Positions 26,106 through 34,823 of a DNA stretch of 64,000 nt are shown piece after piece; within the stretch, counting starts at the first letter, position 1, and each line of letters opens with the position of its first letter. Under the pieces are notes generated by a model that had not been told where the DNA came from, ran no database searches, and saw nothing but the letters and a program-made list of their open reading frames with translations. The position numbers and the translations under genes were made by a program. The stretch covers positions 1 to 64,000 of the forward strand of contig JAEDFR010000003.1 of assembly GCA_016297945.1 (NCBI GenBank). Reading direction: 5' to 3'. The stretch is from Lachnospiraceae bacterium. Its GTDB lineage: Bacteria > Bacillota > Clostridia > Lachnospirales > Lachnospiraceae.

Positions 26106-27501
26106 CACATTGAGTAAGAGAAAAGAAGAGTTTGTACCGATTGAGGAAGGAAAAGTCAGAATGTACGTCTGCGGTCCGACCGTATACAATCTGATCCATA
26201 TCGGAAATGCCAGACCTATGATCGTCTTTGATACCGTCAGACGCTATATGGAGCATAAAGGCTATGAGGTAAACTATGTATCCAACTTTACGGATGTGGA
26301 TGATAAAATTATCAAAGCATCGATTGAAGAAGGTGTGGATGCTTCTGTTATTTCAGAGCGCTATATCGCAGAATGCAAAAAAGATATGCAGAATATGAAT
26401 GTAAAACCGGCTACCACTCATCCAAAGGCAACCGAAGAAATCGATGGTATGATTGCTATGATTCAGACCTTGGTAGACAAGGGCTATGCTTATGTGGCAG
26501 AAGACGGAACCGTTTATTTCCGTACCAGAAATTTTAAGGATTACGGAAAATTGTCTCACAAAAATATTGATGATTTACAGGGCGGCATGCGCTCTTTACT
26601 TGTCAGCGGAGAAGATCAAAAAGAAGATCCGCTGGATTTTGTTTTGTGGAAACCCAAAAAAGAAGGAGAGCCTTATTGGGAATCACCCTGGTGCGACGGT
26701 CGTCCCGGCTGGCATATTGAGTGCTCTGTTATGAGCAAAAAATATCTGGGAGAGCAGATTGATATTCATGCAGGCGGAGAAGATTTGGTTTTTCCTCACC
26801 ATGAAAATGAAATTGCCCAGTCAGAAGCAGCAAACGGCAAAGAGTTTTCTAAATACTGGATGCACAATGCTTTTTTGAATATTGATAATAAGAAAATGAG
26901 TAAATCCCTCGGAAACTTCTTTACCGTAAGGGACATCAGTGAAAAATATGATTTGCAGGTTCTTCGTTTCTTTATGCTTTCTGCGCATTACAGAAGTCCG
27001 CTTAATTTCAGCGCAGATTTGATGATGGCTGCAAAAAATGGTCTCGAAAGAATTATTACCGGTACCGAAAATGTAAAATATGCGCTCTCCAATGCAAAAA
27101 AAGAGCAGATGGACGATGCAGAAAAAGCTCTGTTAACAGAGGCCAAAGGCTTTGAAACAAAATTCGACGAAGCGATGGATGATGATTTTAATACAGCGGA
27201 TGCCATCTCTGCAATCTTCGAATTGATTAAATTTGCAAACATCAATGCGACTGCAGACAAATCCAAAGAATTTTTACAGGCAATTCTGGATGAGATTTTA
27301 ACACTTACGGATATCTGCGGATTGATTGTAGATAAGGAAGAGGAAATGCTTGATTCGGATATTGAGGCTTTGATTGCAGAGAGAACAGCCGCAAAGAAAG
27401 CCAAAGATTTTGCAAAAGCAGATGCAATCCGGAATGAGCTATTAGAAAAGGGCATTATTCTGGAAGATACGCGTGAGGGTGTTAAATGGAAGAGAGCTTA
27501 A
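26092..27501 (+). CDS. cysS: Cysteinyl-tRNA synthetase
   Basis: 469 residues, class I synthetase. Zn/cysteine-binding Cys in [20 protein letters not shown], with HIGN as the HIGH motif. [20 protein letters not shown] and [19 protein letters not shown] form the Zn site. KMSKSLGNF is the KMSKS loop. ATG follows AAAGGAGATAAGT inside the end of cysE. A Cys-specific T-box upstream fits product-level control by tRNA-Cys charging. Confidence 0.97.
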   Translation: MKIYNTLSKRKEEFVPIEEGKVRMYVCGPTVYNLIHIGNARPMIVFDTVRRYMEHKGYEVNYVSNFTDVDDKIIKASIEEGVDASVISERYIAECKKDMQNMNVKPATTHPKATEEIDGMIAMIQTLVDKGYAYVAEDGTVYFRTRNFKDYGKLSHKNIDDLQGGMRSLLVSGEDQKEDPLDFVLWKPKKEGEPYWESPWCDGRPGWHIECSVMSKKYLGEQIDIHAGGEDLVFPHHENEIAQSEAANGKEFSKYWMHNAFLNIDNKKMSKSLGNFFTVRDISEKYDLQVLRFFMLSAHYRSPLNFSADLMMAAKNGLERIITGTENVKYALSNAKKEQMDDAEKALLTEAKGFETKFDEAMDDDFNTADAISAIFELIKFANINATADKSKEFLQAILDEILTLTDICGLIVDKEEEMLDSDIEALIAERTAAKKAKDFAKADAIRNELLEKGIILEDTREGVKWKRA

Positions 27502-27926
27502 GCTTACTGGATAAGATAAAAAAAACTTTTGATTGTGACAATGTGGATGTAAGGATGTATTCCCCCTTGACGTTAGCGTTTATGGGGGACTGCGTTTTTG
27601 AGATTGTCATACGAAGCATTGTTGTAGTGAGAGGAAACCGCCAGGCTGGAAGTTTACATAAAACAAAATCATCTGTCGTAAATGCCAAGGTTCAGGCAAG
27701 AATGATTGAAGCCTTGATGGAAGAATTGACAGAGGAGGAGCGGGCCGTATATAAACGCGGAAGAAATGCAAAACCGCATACAGTTGCCAAAAATGCTTCG
27801 GTAAACGATTACCGTAAGGCAACAGGACTGGAGGCCTTGTTTGGATATCTGTATCTGAGCGGACAGGAAGACCGTATTTTGGAATTGACCAAGCGGGGGC
27901 TGGAACTGGTTGACATAATAGTATAG
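27486..27926 (+). CDS. mrnC: Mini-ribonuclease 3
   Basis: 146-residue RNase III-fold nuclease without a dsRNA-binding domain; matures 23S rRNA ends. The catalytic Asp lies in LTLAFMGDCVFEIVIRS, with the downstream acidic patch in ATGLEALFGYLYLSG. Start overlaps the cysS end by 16 bases. The cysS-mrnC-rlmB order is the common one in Firmicutes. Confidence 0.93.
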   Translation: MEESLSLLDKIKKTFDCDNVDVRMYSPLTLAFMGDCVFEIVIRSIVVVRGNRQAGSLHKTKSSVVNAKVQARMIEALMEELTEEERAVYKRGRNAKPHTVAKNASVNDYRKATGLEALFGYLYLSGQEDRILELTKRGLELVDIIV

Positions 27927-28026
27927 TTCGTTTGATACGATGATGATATGAAAAGATATGGTTGTATGATGCAATATATCACAATACAAAATGATTGTAT
28001 CATGATTTAGACAGAAAGGTAGCACT

Positions 28027-28767
28027 ATGGCATACGAAGAAACTTATATTGAAGGAAGAAATGCGGTCATTGAGGCATTCCGTTCCGGAAAGACGATTGA
28101 TAAATTATATATCTTAGACGGTTGTCAGGATGGACCGATGGCTACCATCAGGCGGGAGGCCAAAAAGCACGGTTCCATGATTAAATTCGTGGGAAAAGAA
28201 CGTTTAGACCAGCTTTCCCAGACCGGAAAGCATCAGGGCGTGATTGCCGTCTGTGCAGCTTATACTTATACAGAATTGGAAGATATTTTAGCTGCTGCGA
28301 AAGCAAAGAAGGAAGAACCATTTTTATTTCTTTTAGATGGAATAGAAGATCCTCATAATCTGGGAGCTATCATCAGGACAGCAAATTTAGCCGGTGCCCA
28401 TGGTGTTGTGATTCCCAAAAACAGGGCGGTAGGACTTACCGCGACGGTTGCACGTACTTCAGCCGGTGCATTAAACTATACACCGGTTGCCAAGGTTACC
28501 AATTTAGGTCAAACCATTGAAGAACTGAAAAAAGAAGGTCTGTGGTTTGTCTGTGCGGATATGAACGGAACCAAGATGTATGACTTGAATTTAAAAGGCC
28601 CTATTGGACTGGTAATCGGAAATGAAGGGGAAGGGGTAAGCCGTCTGGTAAAAGAGAAATGTGATATGACGGCATCCATTCCGATGAAGGGAAATATCGA
28701 TTCCCTGAATGCTTCTGTTGCTGCCGGTGTGCTTGCTTATGAAATTGTAAGACAAAGAATGAGTTAG
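28027..28767 (+). CDS. rlmB: 23S rRNA 2'-O-methyltransferase (RlmB/TrmH family)
   Basis: 246-residue SPOUT methyltransferase. An N-terminal substrate-binding domain (YIEGRNAVIEAFRSGKTIDK) precedes the knotted domain with motifs DGIEDPHNLGAIIRTANLAG, IGLVIGNEGEGVSRL and IPMKGNIDSLNASVAAGVLA. It probably methylates guanosine 2251 of 23S rRNA, or a related site. ATG follows CAGAAAGGTAGCACT. Fourth gene of the T-box operon. Confidence 0.93.
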   Translation: MAYEETYIEGRNAVIEAFRSGKTIDKLYILDGCQDGPMATIRREAKKHGSMIKFVGKERLDQLSQTGKHQGVIAVCAAYTYTELEDILAAAKAKKEEPFLFLLDGIEDPHNLGAIIRTANLAGAHGVVIPKNRAVGLTATVARTSAGALNYTPVAKVTNLGQTIEELKKEGLWFVCADMNGTKMYDLNLKGPIGLVIGNEGEGVSRLVKEKCDMTASIPMKGNIDSLNASVAAGVLAYEIVRQRMS

Positions 28768-28855
28768 TCAGATGAAGTGAAAGTTTGTGAAGCAAGGATT
28801 GGCTGGTAAAACAAAGAATAAATAAAAAGATAAAGAATTAATTGGTTGACATAAC

Positions 28856-29470
28856 ATGGAAAAGTATTCAGACTATTCCGACGAGGAGCTGATTATCCGC
28901 TATCGGGAAGGAGAGCAGCAGATCGTCGATTATTTAATGGAAAAATATAAAAATGTGGTACGTAGCAAAGCCGGAAGAATGTTTATTTTAGGGGCAGATA
29001 AGGATGATCTGATTCAGGAAGGCATGATCGGTCTGTTTAAGGCGGTCAGGGATTATGACAGTGGCAGGGATGCCAGCTTTTATACCTTTGCCGATCTTTG
29101 TATCTCCAGACAGATGTATACTGCTATTCAGGCAGCAAACCGCAAGAAGCACTCACCGTTGAATTCCTACATTTCGCTGTATAAAAATCAGGAAGAAACC
29201 GATATGGAAAGTGAATTGATCGGAGCTATCCAGAATTCTTCCGAGCGCAATCCGGAAGAGATTTTGATCGATCGGGAAAATGTGGAGGCAATCGAGAAAA
29301 TCATTGAAAACGATTTAAGTCCCTTTGAACGACAGGTATTGGAGTTGTCCATGACGGGAATGAATTATCAGGATATTGCCAGACTTCTTGGTAAAGATCC
29401 AAAATCTACAGATAATGCGCTAAATCGTGTAAAGACAAAGATAAAAAAGCAATTGAAAAATCCTAAATAA
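28856..29470 (+). CDS. sigH: RNA polymerase sigma factor SigH
   Basis: 204-residue sigma-70-family factor of the sporulation/stationary-phase SigH type. Region 2 includes MEKYKNVVRSKAGRMFILGA and DKDDLIQEGMIGLFKAVRDY. The region 4 helix-turn-helix is in MTGMNYQDIARLLGKDPKST. In many Firmicutes sigH follows rlmB and precedes rpmG-secE-nusG; here those genes are absent and a tRNA gene and terminator follow. Start at 28856, preceded only by weak GG-containing sequence. Confidence 0.93.
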   Translation: MEKYSDYSDEELIIRYREGEQQIVDYLMEKYKNVVRSKAGRMFILGADKDDLIQEGMIGLFKAVRDYDSGRDASFYTFADLCISRQMYTAIQAANRKKHSPLNSYISLYKNQEETDMESELIGAIQNSSERNPEEILIDRENVEAIEKIIENDLSPFERQVLELSMTGMNYQDIARLLGKDPKSTDNALNRVKTKIKKQLKNPK

Positions 29471-29550
29471 GAAAAGTGATGCAAACAATTGCTTTTTCAA
29501 AAATTGTTTTAAATATTAGTGTAAACCAACAGTTGCAAAAGTTGCAAATA

Positions 29551-29586
29551 AAAAATGCTTGAAAACTTTGATTTTCAAGCATTTTT
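29551..29586. terminator. Bidirectional terminator between sigH and tRNA-Thr
   Basis: AAAAATGCTTGAAAA and TTTTCAAGCATTTTT form a 15-bp perfect stem. T-runs occur on both strands, so it can end the sigH operon and the convergent tRNA transcript. Confidence 0.88.
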
Positions 29587-29588
29587 AA

Positions 29589-29661
29589 AGCTGATAACGG
29601 GACTCGGACCCGTGACCTCCGCATTACCAATGCGACGCTCTACCACCTGAGCTATATCAGC
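29589..29661 (-). tRNA. tRNA-Thr (anticodon GGT)
   Basis: On the minus strand the cloverleaf reads acceptor GCTGATA/TATCAGC, D arm GCTCAGGTGGTAGAGC, anticodon arm TCGCA-TTGGTAA-TGCGG with GGT at 34-36, and T arm ACGGG-TCCGAGT-CCCGT. CCA is not encoded. All stems pair. Anticodon GGT reads Thr codons ACC/ACT. Confidence 0.95.
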
Positions 29662-29681
29662 CGGTTAACTCACCGACGTTC

Positions 29682-29710
29682 ATTGTAGCATGGTGGATAT
29701 GTTTTGTCAA
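29682..29710 (-). promoter_or_regulatory. Promoter of tRNA-Thr
   Basis: On the minus strand: perfect -35 TTGACA (29705-29710), 17-base spacer, -10 TACAAT (29682-29687), about 20 bases before the tRNA. Confidence 0.75.
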
Positions 29711-29716
29711 TGACAA

Positions 29717-29774
29717 AAAAGGACATAGTCCTAAAATTAAAAGGATATCATTTCAAACTGAAATATGTCCTTTT
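29717..29774. repeat. 11-bp inverted repeat, 36-base spacer
   Basis: AAAAGGACATA (29717-29727) is the exact reverse complement of TATGTCCTTTT (29764-29774). It lies downstream of the broken coiled-coil gene and could be its terminator or a small element. No coding is seen in it. Confidence 0.5.
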
Positions 29775-29826
29775 GGATGTACAGAATAACAACAATATAA
29801 GTCGTCAATCAGTTGATAAAAGAGAA

Positions 29827-30186
29827 TTATTCTTCCTCTTCTTCTTCCGATTCCTTTTTTACAGGCATCATTTTTTCTCTATATTTATCCTCAAATACTT
29901 CCAATTCGATGCGATATGCGTTTTTTTCCACGATCAGTTCTTCGATGTGATCATCGATTAATTTCATTTCTGCTTTTACTTTATCCAGATGCTGTCTGAT
30001 TAATTTGCTTCCTTTCTCTAGAAGATGGTCATCTAAACATTGGTTGTAAAGATCTGCTCTAAACTTTAAAAGCTTTTTTCTTCTTTTTGTGCTTTGATTC
30101 GTTGCTCAACAGACGTGAAAGAAACTTTTAATTCTTTGTAAATTTCGTCCTAAAGTCTGGTATCCTTTTCTATTTGTAACTCTCAT
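29827..30186 (-). pseudogene. Small coiled-coil protein gene with two frameshifts
   Basis: Three minus-strand frames join into one coherent charged protein of about 115 residues. It reads MRVTNRKGYQTL, then DEIYKELKVSFTSVEQRIKA, then FRADLYNQCLDDHLLEKGSK and a Glu-rich end PVKKESEEEEEE before TAA at 29827. The frame changes lie near 30150 and near 30080, the second in an A-rich run. Each piece alone is short and none has its own start. No family is recognised. This could be true decay or errors in homopolymer runs. No promoter or other feature is seen in the rest of 29775-30240. Confidence 0.55.
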
Positions 30187-30246
30187 TTACCCCATTTTTA
30201 TATAATATGCCGTACATTTAAAAGTTAAAATTATTATAGCAAATGT

Positions 30247-30276
30247 TTTACAATCTGCATAGTGGTGTGTTAAAAT
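30247..30276 (+). promoter_or_regulatory. Candidate promoter of the sensor/receiver gene
   Basis: TTTACA (30247-30252), 18-base spacer, TAAAAT (30271-30276), 32 bases before the start codon. Confidence 0.5.
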
Positions 30277-30308
30277 TATTTAGTTAGAAACTATCGGGGG
30301 AAAGATTA

Positions 30309-31925
30309 ATGTCGAGGATTGATCAAAAAGATATTTTATTAAAAGCAAATAAGAAATTATCTTGGGGAATATTAGGTTTTTTAGCACTCATTCCTTTGGT
30401 TATAATTCTTTATATTGTGAAAATATTGCCATATACGTTTGAAGACATAATCATTGTATGCAGTTGTATTCTGTTTTTTTCTGTTTTACCCTTTTTTGTC
30501 AACAAATTCTTTTATAACGAATCTTTTATTGCACACTGCAACCTGTACTGCTTGGAATTATTGGTTTTGATGCTTATATTCAATCCGGTAGTGGATTTGT
30601 CTCTGCTTTATTTTGTACTACCGATTGTCAGCCTTATTTATTTAAATAGAGGTATTCTTCATAAAATGTCGATGATTGCATTTGCGGGAATGATTCTTGT
30701 CAAAGGCTCAAAGCTGGGATATTCGATTGCCAGTGATAAGTCAACAGCAATTGATTTTAATCCTATGTATATGGATCTTTTGGTTTCAACTATTGAATTT
30801 ATTGTTTTATCTATTATCTTGATAAAATCCTTTGAAGTAATGGAGGATATTTTTGCAAAAGCCAATCATGCTGCCATGATGGATATGTATGCATCATCGG
30901 GAATTGCATCTGTGGATAATTCTTCCCATTTGGGTACGCAGACCCAAAGAAAGGTAGAACACAGTGATACCTATGACGTACAGCAGTTCTTTTCAGCGAT
31001 TGCATCCGATATGGAGAAACTGATTAAAGGAAAAAATAAGCATTTTACCTTGGATTTGGATAATCAAATGCCGGTGGAGTTGTATGGTCGTAAGGTGCAG
31101 CTAAAAAATGCACTTACCAATATATGTGCTGATCTTTTGATGTATAATACCGAATCGGAGGTCAATGTATATGTTACCTACGAAAGTGGTCTCAACTTAA
31201 GAAAAAAAGATAATATTACGATGATTATCCGTATTGACAGCAATACGGTATTAAATAAGACTTCCGCCGATAAAAAGGCCTTGGGTTATTTTTTGAGTAA
31301 AAAAATCATTGATGAGTTAGAAGGCGATTTAATCGAGAGCAATGAAAACGGAAAAACGAATTTCAAAATTCGTTTGTTACAACGGGTTGAAAATGAACAG
31401 ACCATTGGTGATCGTCAGCAAAAGCAAAAATCCGAACTTCTGGAATTAGAACAATTAGCTATTGCAAACAAAGCAGAAGAAAATGTCGGAAATCTGTTTC
31501 ATTCGGATGTTCGTGTTATGGTTGTGGATGATAACAGAGAAGCACGTAAACTTGTTGATTCGGTCCTGTCTGCTGTGGGAATCAAAGTTACAGGTGTCAA
31601 AAATGGTGTTGAGTGCATTGAAATGTTAAAAACACAAGATTATGATATGGTATTAATTGACCAGATGATGCCTGATAAAAGCGGCGTCGAAACGGTTAAG
31701 GAAATCCGGTTTCAGGAAAGTGAGTATTTTCAGAAGCTTCCCATTGTTATGATGTCCATTCATGGAGGAAGAGAAGAGGCAAAGAATTATCAGGCACAGG
31801 GATTTACCGATTGCATTACTAAACCCATAAAAGTGGATGAAATTAAATCTTGCCTGAAAAAATGGATCAAAGATGATTATCGGATGAGTTATGAAGAATA
31901 TATGAGGATCCAAAATGAAAGTTAA
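30309..31925 (+). CDS. Membrane sensor with degenerate kinase domain and C-terminal receiver
   Basis: 538 residues. Six or so membrane helices occupy the first 185 residues. A region resembling a histidine-kinase ATP-binding lobe follows (QLKNALTNICADLLMYNTES and ALGYFLSKKIIDELEGDL), but I see no phosphorylatable H-box and no complete N/G1/G2 set. The C-terminal receiver is intact: VRVMVVDDNREARKLVDSVL, phospho-acceptor Asp in YDMVLIDQMMPDKSGVET, Thr/Ser-equivalent MMSIHGG and Lys in CITKPIK. It overlaps the next membrane gene by 11 bases, so they probably act together. ATG behind CGGGGGAAAGATTA. Confidence 0.82.
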   Translation: MSRIDQKDILLKANKKLSWGILGFLALIPLVIILYIVKILPYTFEDIIIVCSCILFFSVLPFFVNKFFYNESFIAHCNLYCLELLVLMLIFNPVVDLSLLYFVLPIVSLIYLNRGILHKMSMIAFAGMILVKGSKLGYSIASDKSTAIDFNPMYMDLLVSTIEFIVLSIILIKSFEVMEDIFAKANHAAMMDMYASSGIASVDNSSHLGTQTQRKVEHSDTYDVQQFFSAIASDMEKLIKGKNKHFTLDLDNQMPVELYGRKVQLKNALTNICADLLMYNTESEVNVYVTYESGLNLRKKDNITMIIRIDSNTVLNKTSADKKALGYFLSKKIIDELEGDLIESNENGKTNFKIRLLQRVENEQTIGDRQQKQKSELLELEQLAIANKAEENVGNLFHSDVRVMVVDDNREARKLVDSVLSAVGIKVTGVKNGVECIEMLKTQDYDMVLIDQMMPDKSGVETVKEIRFQESEYFQKLPIVMMSIHGGREEAKNYQAQGFTDCITKPIKVDEIKSCLKKWIKDDYRMSYEEYMRIQNES

Positions 31926-34662
31926 AAATTGTTGGAATAGCATTCAAAAGATTAAAAATACCATTTTCATAATGAGTGGGGCAGAAGCATTGGCTGCTGC
32001 CCTTTTTAGCATATTTCTATCGGCATTAACCGCATTCGGAATTAGCCGGTTGTATTATGGCATATGGCCTCATTACACACAGTTTGTAGCAGGAGGGACT
32101 GTTTATAACGGTTATAACAAAACAGGAGATATGAGCATGTTTTATCTGTTGATTGTCTGTATCCCTGTTTATTTTATGATCTTTTTATGGCTAAAACATA
32201 GGAATTATGTAAACCAAAAATCGGAAATGAATGCTGGTTCTATGGATTCCGGAGAAGTTTTGTCACAAAAAAAAGAGTTCCTCTGTCACCTGCTGGATTT
32301 TTTTGCTGCATTTTTGCTGGGTGTGTTTGCAATTACGGCTATAGAAACAGCGGTATCCGGTAGATTAGTAACACATCGGACGCAGTTTGCATATGTAAGA
32401 ATTTTTCTTATTGTCTGCTATCTGATGTGGATGACGGCTCTTTGGGTATGGGCATGGGCAAAAAATCAGAATATTTATCCTTTGATTGAGAAAATTTCAG
32501 CTTTTTCACAGCTTGTGTTACCGTTTTGTTTTCTGGGATACTTTGGATTTTACTATCAGTATGAAAACGAAACGGGTTTGATTGAGTTGTTTTATTCCCG
32601 AAAATGGAAATGGTTTTGCATGGTTGTGTTTGTTATCTTACTTTCGGCTCAAATCTACCGGCTGATAAAAAAGAAAACAGACATTTCCGTATATGCTTTG
32701 ATTTCAATCGCCACGATGTCGGTTATGCGTACGCCGGATGGAGTGCTGAGTGTGGATTTTTTTCATAACGGTGAGATGGCATTGCCTATGCAACAGTTGG
32801 TTTCATACGGTCAAATTCCTTATTTTGATATCGATCCGATTCATGGTTTATGTGACTATATTTATAGTTTTTTTAATTATCTTTTTTTTGACGGAAGCTA
32901 TTTTTCGCAAAATGCCGGGATTGTGGCAGCCAATCTTTTTATTGCTGCATTTTTGGCAGTTGTTTTAGCTAACTGTCTGAAAACACGAAGCGGCGCTCTT
33001 GTTATCATATGGTTATTTATGCCATATCTTTTGGAAAAGGCCGGCATTCGTTATGTGATGTTTGTTGTTTCATTTTTTATATTGCTGTCGGACAGAGTTC
33101 GTAAGAATAGCCTGTGGTTTTTCTGGTGGTGGGTGCTTTTGTGCATTACCGGTATTTTTTATAATGTTTCGATTGGTGCATCCATGGCTGTGGCATTTTT
33201 GCCGGAAACGATTTATCGTCTGATTAAAGAAGTAAAACTGCGCTGGGGACAATATGAAAAGTCGCATAAATGCAAAGATATCTTTATGGATATGCAAAAA
33301 AAAGAGAAAATAATCCTACTTTGTGCATGGATTGTATTATTGCCCATTGGTATTTGTTTTATTCCCTGGTTTTTGCAGATTCTTAGATTCCTGCAGGAAA
33401 ATGCAGCAACAACTCTCTGGGTAAACGGCACTGAAATCTTCGGTTCGGAATTTCGTCCGGTTGAAACATTTGCACTTTTTATTTCGTATCTGGCAGTTTT
33501 GGTTGCTGCCTTGTCCGGTAATCAAAAGGCAAAATCTGCTTTTGTTTCCATGACCGTTTGTTTCTTTGTTATTGCTAATTATGCCTGTGTCCGCTATGAT
33601 GAAGGACTTCGACTGGCTGTTTTAGGAGTCATATTCTCAGTGATATGTCTTTCTTATTTTTGTATGGATTATCTGTCTTCCTATACGAAGACAGTCTGGC
33701 TGGCTCTTCTTTCTGTAACTTGTTTTTTATTAATTCGTAACTATTTGCCGATTAGAATGGATGCTTTGGTTTGTATCGAACAGATTCCGACAAAAACAGA
33801 AGTTACCATCAATGAAACAAAGATAGAAGATCCGGTTGTCTATGTTTCCGGGGACAGTGTCAATATGGAACACATGGGAAGCGGTTTTATTCAGGGACTT
33901 ACGCTGAATAGCCTGAAGAATATTCAATTTGTCCTACAACAGGAAGAAGCAGAGGATTCTTTTCTGGATTTGACCAATAAGATTTCCCATACGGCTATTT
34001 TGGATTTAAAGGCGGACTATCCGTATACATCAGCTTATAATATCAGCAACGACTTAATGCAGAAAAAAGCAATCGCCTGTATTCGTGAAAACAGACCGAG
34101 GCTGATTTTGCTCGCACCGTATATTCGTTTTGATCAGGCACCGGTCAGTTTGCGTTCTCCGAAATTATATCAGGCAATTCTTCAGATGGGATATCAACCA
34201 TATATCTATGAAGATGTTGTATATTTGCTGGATGGCGAATCAAAGTGTGATGTGGCAAAAGACGGTAAGCGTAAACTGGGACTACTCAATCACCATACCG
34301 ATATAGGAATGTTGCCGTATCTGTGGGGAACAGCTTTGGAGGAGCAAAAAGACCATCTTGTCGAGGTTTTCTGCGAAAACGGTTCTATACAGGGATGCGA
34401 AATAGCATATATTGATTTGGAAATTGCTGCTTCAGATATTACCGGAGATTCTTTTTCTTTGTCTTTTCAAAGTGATATTGATGGGGAAATGTATCAGTTT
34501 CAGATTCGGACAGGTAGAGAAAAGTTAAAGAAAAATCAGACTGTTCATTATTTTATTCCTGTTTTTTCATCTCCTTTCTTTTACTATTCGGATAACATAG
34601 AGGTAAAAATAGATGGAATAAGTCCTGCGAAGATAACTTATTATACTTCTGTTATCGAATAG
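31915..34662 (+). CDS. Large multi-pass membrane protein, 915 aa
   Basis: About fourteen hydrophobic segments in the first two thirds, including FDIDPIHGLCDYIYSFFNYL facing outward, then a soluble C-terminal domain of some 300 residues. The layout resembles GT-C-type glycosyltransferases and O-antigen/mannosyl transferases. However, I do not see a decisive catalytic motif; the Asp/Glu-rich first loop is not clear. Translation is coupled to the upstream sensor (11-base overlap). A cell-envelope sugar or polymer role is inference. Confidence 0.75.
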   Translation: MKVKNCWNSIQKIKNTIFIMSGAEALAAALFSIFLSALTAFGISRLYYGIWPHYTQFVAGGTVYNGYNKTGDMSMFYLLIVCIPVYFMIFLWLKHRNYVNQKSEMNAGSMDSGEVLSQKKEFLCHLLDFFAAFLLGVFAITAIETAVSGRLVTHRTQFAYVRIFLIVCYLMWMTALWVWAWAKNQNIYPLIEKISAFSQLVLPFCFLGYFGFYYQYENETGLIELFYSRKWKWFCMVVFVILLSAQIYRLIKKKTDISVYALISIATMSVMRTPDGVLSVDFFHNGEMALPMQQLVSYGQIPYFDIDPIHGLCDYIYSFFNYLFFDGSYFSQNAGIVAANLFIAAFLAVVLANCLKTRSGALVIIWLFMPYLLEKAGIRYVMFVVSFFILLSDRVRKNSLWFFWWWVLLCITGIFYNVSIGASMAVAFLPETIYRLIKEVKLRWGQYEKSHKCKDIFMDMQKKEKIILLCAWIVLLPIGICFIPWFLQILRFLQENAATTLWVNGTEIFGSEFRPVETFALFISYLAVLVAALSGNQKAKSAFVSMTVCFFVIANYACVRYDEGLRLAVLGVIFSVICLSYFCMDYLSSYTKTVWLALLSVTCFLLIRNYLPIRMDALVCIEQIPTKTEVTINETKIEDPVVYVSGDSVNMEHMGSGFIQGLTLNSLKNIQFVLQQEEAEDSFLDLTNKISHTAILDLKADYPYTSAYNISNDLMQKKAIACIRENRPRLILLAPYIRFDQAPVSLRSPKLYQAILQMGYQPYIYEDVVYLLDGESKCDVAKDGKRKLGLLNHHTDIGMLPYLWGTALEEQKDHLVEVFCENGSIQGCEIAYIDLEIAASDITGDSFSLSFQSDIDGEMYQFQIRTGREKLKKNQTVHYFIPVFSSPFFYYSDNIEVKIDGISPAKITYYTSVIE

Positions 34663-34741
34663 CCCCAAAATATTCGAAGGTTGTTCTAAACGGGTTATGT
34701 TTTCCTGTTTTTGGGGTTCCAAAGTCATAAACCATAATTAT

Positions 34742-34779
34742 AAAAACGGATGATTACTCGAAAAGGATCATCCGTTTTT
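34742..34779. terminator. Bidirectional terminator
   Basis: AAAAACGGATGAT (34742-34754) pairs perfectly with ATCATCCGTTTTT (34767-34779). It serves the membrane gene on the plus strand and the penicillin-binding protein gene on the minus strand. Confidence 0.88.
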
Positions 34780-34823
34780 GTGATTATATAACCCGTGAAA
34801 TGTGTGATGTCACAATTGCGTAT

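Noticed and set aside
29704..29961. Plus-strand frame rich in Phe/Leu downstream of tRNA-Thr
   Set aside because: It is the shadow of the Glu/Lys-rich broken gene on the minus strand.
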